A stretch of 5,599 bases of DNA. It comes from DASVBJ01 sp036375895 (GTDB lineage: Bacteria; Actinomycetota; Actinomycetes; JACCUZ01). Both the position numbers and the translations under genes were made by a program. Shown here piece after piece: positions 3,691 to 5,599 of this stretch. The notes below the pieces were generated by a model, which saw only the letters and a list, made by a program, of their open reading frames with translations, had not been told where the DNA came from and made no database searches. Numbering within the stretch: position 1 is the stretch's first letter; every line of letters begins with the position of its first letter. The stretch spans positions 1 through 5,599 of the forward strand of contig DASVBJ010000279.1 of NCBI GenBank assembly GCA_036375895.1. Direction: 5' to 3'.

Positions 3691-5088
3691 GTGGATGCGC
3701 TGGACCTTGCCCGGTGGCAGTTCGGAGTCACCACCGTCTACCACTTCCTGTTCGTGCCCATCACCATCGGACTGTCGATGCTGGTGGCCGTGCTGCAGAC
3801 GATCTGGGTGCGCACCGGCAAGGAGCAGTACCTGCGCGCGACCAAGTTCTGGGGCAAGCTGTTCCTGATCAACTTCGCGATGGGTGTCGTCACCGGCATC
3901 GTGCAGGAGTTCCAGTTCGGCATGAACTGGAGCGACTACTCGCGGTTCGTCGGCGACATCTTCGGCGCGCCGCTCGCGATCGAGGGCCTGCTGGCCTTCT
4001 TCGTGGAGTCGACGTTCCTCGGCCTGTGGATCTTCGGCTGGGACAAGCTCCCGAAGCGGCTGCACCTGGCGTGCATCTGGCTCGTCGCGATCGGCACGCA
4101 GCTCTCGGCGTACTTCATCCTGGCCGCCAACTCGTGGATGCAGCACCCGGTCGGCTACCGGCTCAACCAGGCGACCGGCCGCGCCGAGCTGACCGACTTC
4201 AAGGCGGTCCTCACCCAGAACACCGCCGTCGCGGCCTACCTGCACACCGTCACGGCGTGCTTCCTGACCGCTGGCGCGTTCATGATCGGCATCAGCGCCT
4301 ACCACCTGGCCAAGCGCAGCCAGGTCAACGTCTTCCGCCCGAGCCTGGTGCTGGCGCTGTGGGTCACGGTCGCGGCCGGCCTGGGCACCGTCCTCACCGG
4401 CGACCTGCAGGCGAAGATCATGACCGACCAGCAGCCGATGAAGATGGCCGCGGCCGAGGCGCTGTACGCGACCGAGCAGCCGGCGGACTTCTCGCTGTTC
4501 ACGATCGGCAGCCTCGACGGCAGCAAGGAGGTCTGGAGCCTCAAGGTGCCGGACCTCCTGTCCTTCCTCGCCGAGAACGACCCCGACGCCAAGGTCGAGG
4601 GCATCAACGACCTCCAGGCGCAGTACGAGAAGACCTACGGCGCGGGCGACTACACCCCCAACATCCCCGTCACCTACTGGGGCTTCCGCCTGATGATCGG
4701 GTTCGGCGCGCTGTCCGCGCTGATCGCGCTGGCCGGCCTCTGGGTCACCCGCAAGGGCCGGCTGCCGGACAGGCGGTGGATGTGGCGGGCCGCGATGCTC
4801 GGCATCGGGCTGCCGCTGGCCGCCAACTCGGTGGGCTGGATCTTCACCGAGATGGGCCGGCAGCCGTGGACGGTGTTCGGTGTCCTGCAGACGCCGGTGA
4901 GCGTCTCGCCGGGGGTGAGCGTGGCTGAGGTCGCCACCTCGTTCGGCGTGCTGACCGTGCTGTACGGCGCGCTCGCCGTGGTCGACGTGCTCCTCATGGT
5001 CCGCTACGCCAAGGCGGGCGCACCGGAGGTCGCGGCCGAGACGCCGGAAGAGTCCGAGCGCGAGCGCCCGCTCGCCTTCGCCTACTGA
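3691..5088 (+). CDS. cydA: Cytochrome bd ubiquinol/menaquinol oxidase subunit I
   Basis: CydA is the haem-bearing, quinol-oxidising subunit of cytochrome bd, a membrane terminal oxidase with high oxygen affinity that reduces O2 to water without pumping protons. The 465-residue protein has about nine membrane helices. Residues equivalent to the E. coli sites are present with consistent offsets: His18 (haem b595/d ligand, E. coli His19), Glu98 and Glu106 (E. coli Glu99, Glu107) in GAPLAIEGLLAFFVEST, His185 and Met335 (haem b558 ligands, His186 and Met393), Lys251 and Glu256 (quinol site, Lys252 and Glu257), Arg333 (Arg391) and Glu387 before GRQPW 389-393 (Glu445). The Lys251-to-Arg333 interval is about 57 residues shorter than in E. 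coli, so this is the short Q-loop type usual in Gram-positives. The donor is probably menaquinol. It ends in a short acidic tail and is followed 19 bp later by cydB. Confidence 0.98.
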   Translation: MDALDLARWQFGVTTVYHFLFVPITIGLSMLVAVLQTIWVRTGKEQYLRATKFWGKLFLINFAMGVVTGIVQEFQFGMNWSDYSRFVGDIFGAPLAIEGLLAFFVESTFLGLWIFGWDKLPKRLHLACIWLVAIGTQLSAYFILAANSWMQHPVGYRLNQATGRAELTDFKAVLTQNTAVAAYLHTVTACFLTAGAFMIGISAYHLAKRSQVNVFRPSLVLALWVTVAAGLGTVLTGDLQAKIMTDQQPMKMAAAEALYATEQPADFSLFTIGSLDGSKEVWSLKVPDLLSFLAENDPDAKVEGINDLQAQYEKTYGAGDYTPNIPVTYWGFRLMIGFGALSALIALAGLWVTRKGRLPDRRWMWRAAMLGIGLPLAANSVGWIFTEMGRQPWTVFGVLQTPVSVSPGVSVAEVATSFGVLTVLYGALAVVDVLLMVRYAKAGAPEVAAETPEESERERPLAFAY

Positions 5089-5089
5089 G

Positions 5090-5096
5090 AAGGGAG
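5090..5096 (+). promoter_or_regulatory. Ribosome binding site of cydB
   Basis: AAGGGAG lies just after the cydA stop, with an 11-nt gap to the ATG at 5108. That is longer than optimal. The short intergenic gap points to co-transcription and perhaps translational coupling with cydA. Confidence 0.6.
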
Positions 5097-5107
5097 CGAC
5101 GCCAACC

Positions 5108-5599
5108 ATGGAGCTCACCGACGTCTGGTTCCTCCTCATCGCCGTGCTCTGGACCGGCTACTTCGTGCTGGAGGGCTTCGACTTCGGCGTCGGCATGCTG
5201 CTGCCGGTGCTGGGTCGCAAGGAGGAGGAGCGCCGCGTCCTCATCAACACGATCGGCCCGGTCTGGGACGGCAACGAGGTGTGGCTGCTCGTCGCGGGCG
5301 GCGCCACGTTCGCCGCGTTCCCCGGCTGGTACGCGACGACGTTCTCGGCGTTCTACCTCGCGCTCTTCCTCGTGCTCATCGGGCTGATCGTCCGCGGCAT
5401 CGCGATCGAGTACCGCAACAAGCAGACGAGCGCCGTCTGGCGCCGCCGCTGGGACGTGATCCTCGCGTTCTCGAGCGCGGTGCCCGCGCTCCTCTGGGGC
5501 GTCGCGTTCGCCGACTTCGTGCACGGCGTGCCCATCGACGCGAGCGGCACGTTCACCGGCAACCTGCTCGACCTGCTCGGGCCGTACGCCCTCCTCGGC
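5108..5599 (+). CDS. cydB: Cytochrome bd oxidase subunit II, N-terminal part (runs off right edge)
   Basis: CydB is the second integral-membrane subunit of cytochrome bd and forms a pseudo-symmetric heterodimer with CydA. The 164 visible residues are roughly half of the usual 330-380. They carry the family landmarks: first helix with GYFVLEGFDFGVGMLLP (17-33), then the conserved GPVWDGNEVWLLVAGG (50-65), FPGWYATTFSAFYLALFLVLIGLIVRGIAIEYR (third and fourth helix region), and WDVILAFSSAVPALLWGVAFADFVHG. The ATG at 5108 gives the canonical short N-terminus before the first helix. The frame is open to the last base. Transporter genes cydD/cydC commonly follow in actinobacteria and may lie beyond the window. 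Confidence 0.97.
   Translation, partial: MELTDVWFLLIAVLWTGYFVLEGFDFGVGMLLPVLGRKEEERRVLINTIGPVWDGNEVWLLVAGGATFAAFPGWYATTFSAFYLALFLVLIGLIVRGIAIEYRNKQTSAVWRRRWDVILAFSSAVPALLWGVAFADFVHGVPIDASGTFTGNLLDLLGPYALLG

Noticed and set aside
2695..5139. An 814-codon open frame on the minus strand
   Set aside because: It is a shadow of the two-domain gene and cydA/cydB on the plus strand, with an Arg/Ala/Pro/Ser-biased composition and no domains.

Overview
The window comes from the chromosome of a high-GC Gram-positive bacterium, almost certainly an actinomycete. The evidence is very high GC at third codon positions, frequent GTG starts, a DUF3107 protein (an actinobacterial family) and a TetR / DUF3107 / ferritin-like / DEAD-box helicase neighbourhood. 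From memory, this neighbourhood matches Mycobacterium tuberculosis Rv3208, Rv3208A, Rv3210c and Rv3211 in gene content and relative orientation, read from the opposite strand. No mobile element, CRISPR array, tRNA or rRNA was seen.

Layout. Positions 1-512 (minus) hold the N-terminal third of a DEAD-box RNA helicase that runs off the left edge. A 141-bp divergent region separates it from a ferritin-like di-iron protein (654-1388, plus), which appears to start leaderlessly. That gene converges on a DUF3107 gene (1434-1661, minus), with a strong GC-rich hairpin between their ends. Upstream of DUF3107 on the same strand lie a TetR-family regulator (1731-2360) and a 73-residue acidic protein with an internal repeat (2442-2663). 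The TetR gene probably starts at a GTG with an excellent ribosome binding site, 60 bp inside the longest possible reading frame. The longer ATG start falls within a probable promoter that carries overlapping inverted repeats, a candidate autoregulatory operator. Divergent from the acidic protein is a two-domain protein of unknown function (2822-3550, plus) with a short EAP-repeat linker.

The right third is the start of a cytochrome bd oxidase operon: cydA (3691-5088, complete, short Q-loop type) and cydB (5108 to beyond the right edge), 19 bp apart. The 140-bp region before cydA holds two copies of GGGACCTT, 21 bp apart. The downstream copy fits the 14-bp core of the DosR/DevR dormancy-regulator box at 11 of 14 positions. 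This suggests, but does not prove, that the oxidase is induced by low oxygen through a DosR-type regulator.

No clearly novel defence or mobile system is present. The most useful leads are the DosR-like tandem sites before cydA, the revised TetR start with its promoter and operator, the repeat-containing acidic mini-protein, and the unclassified two-domain protein.
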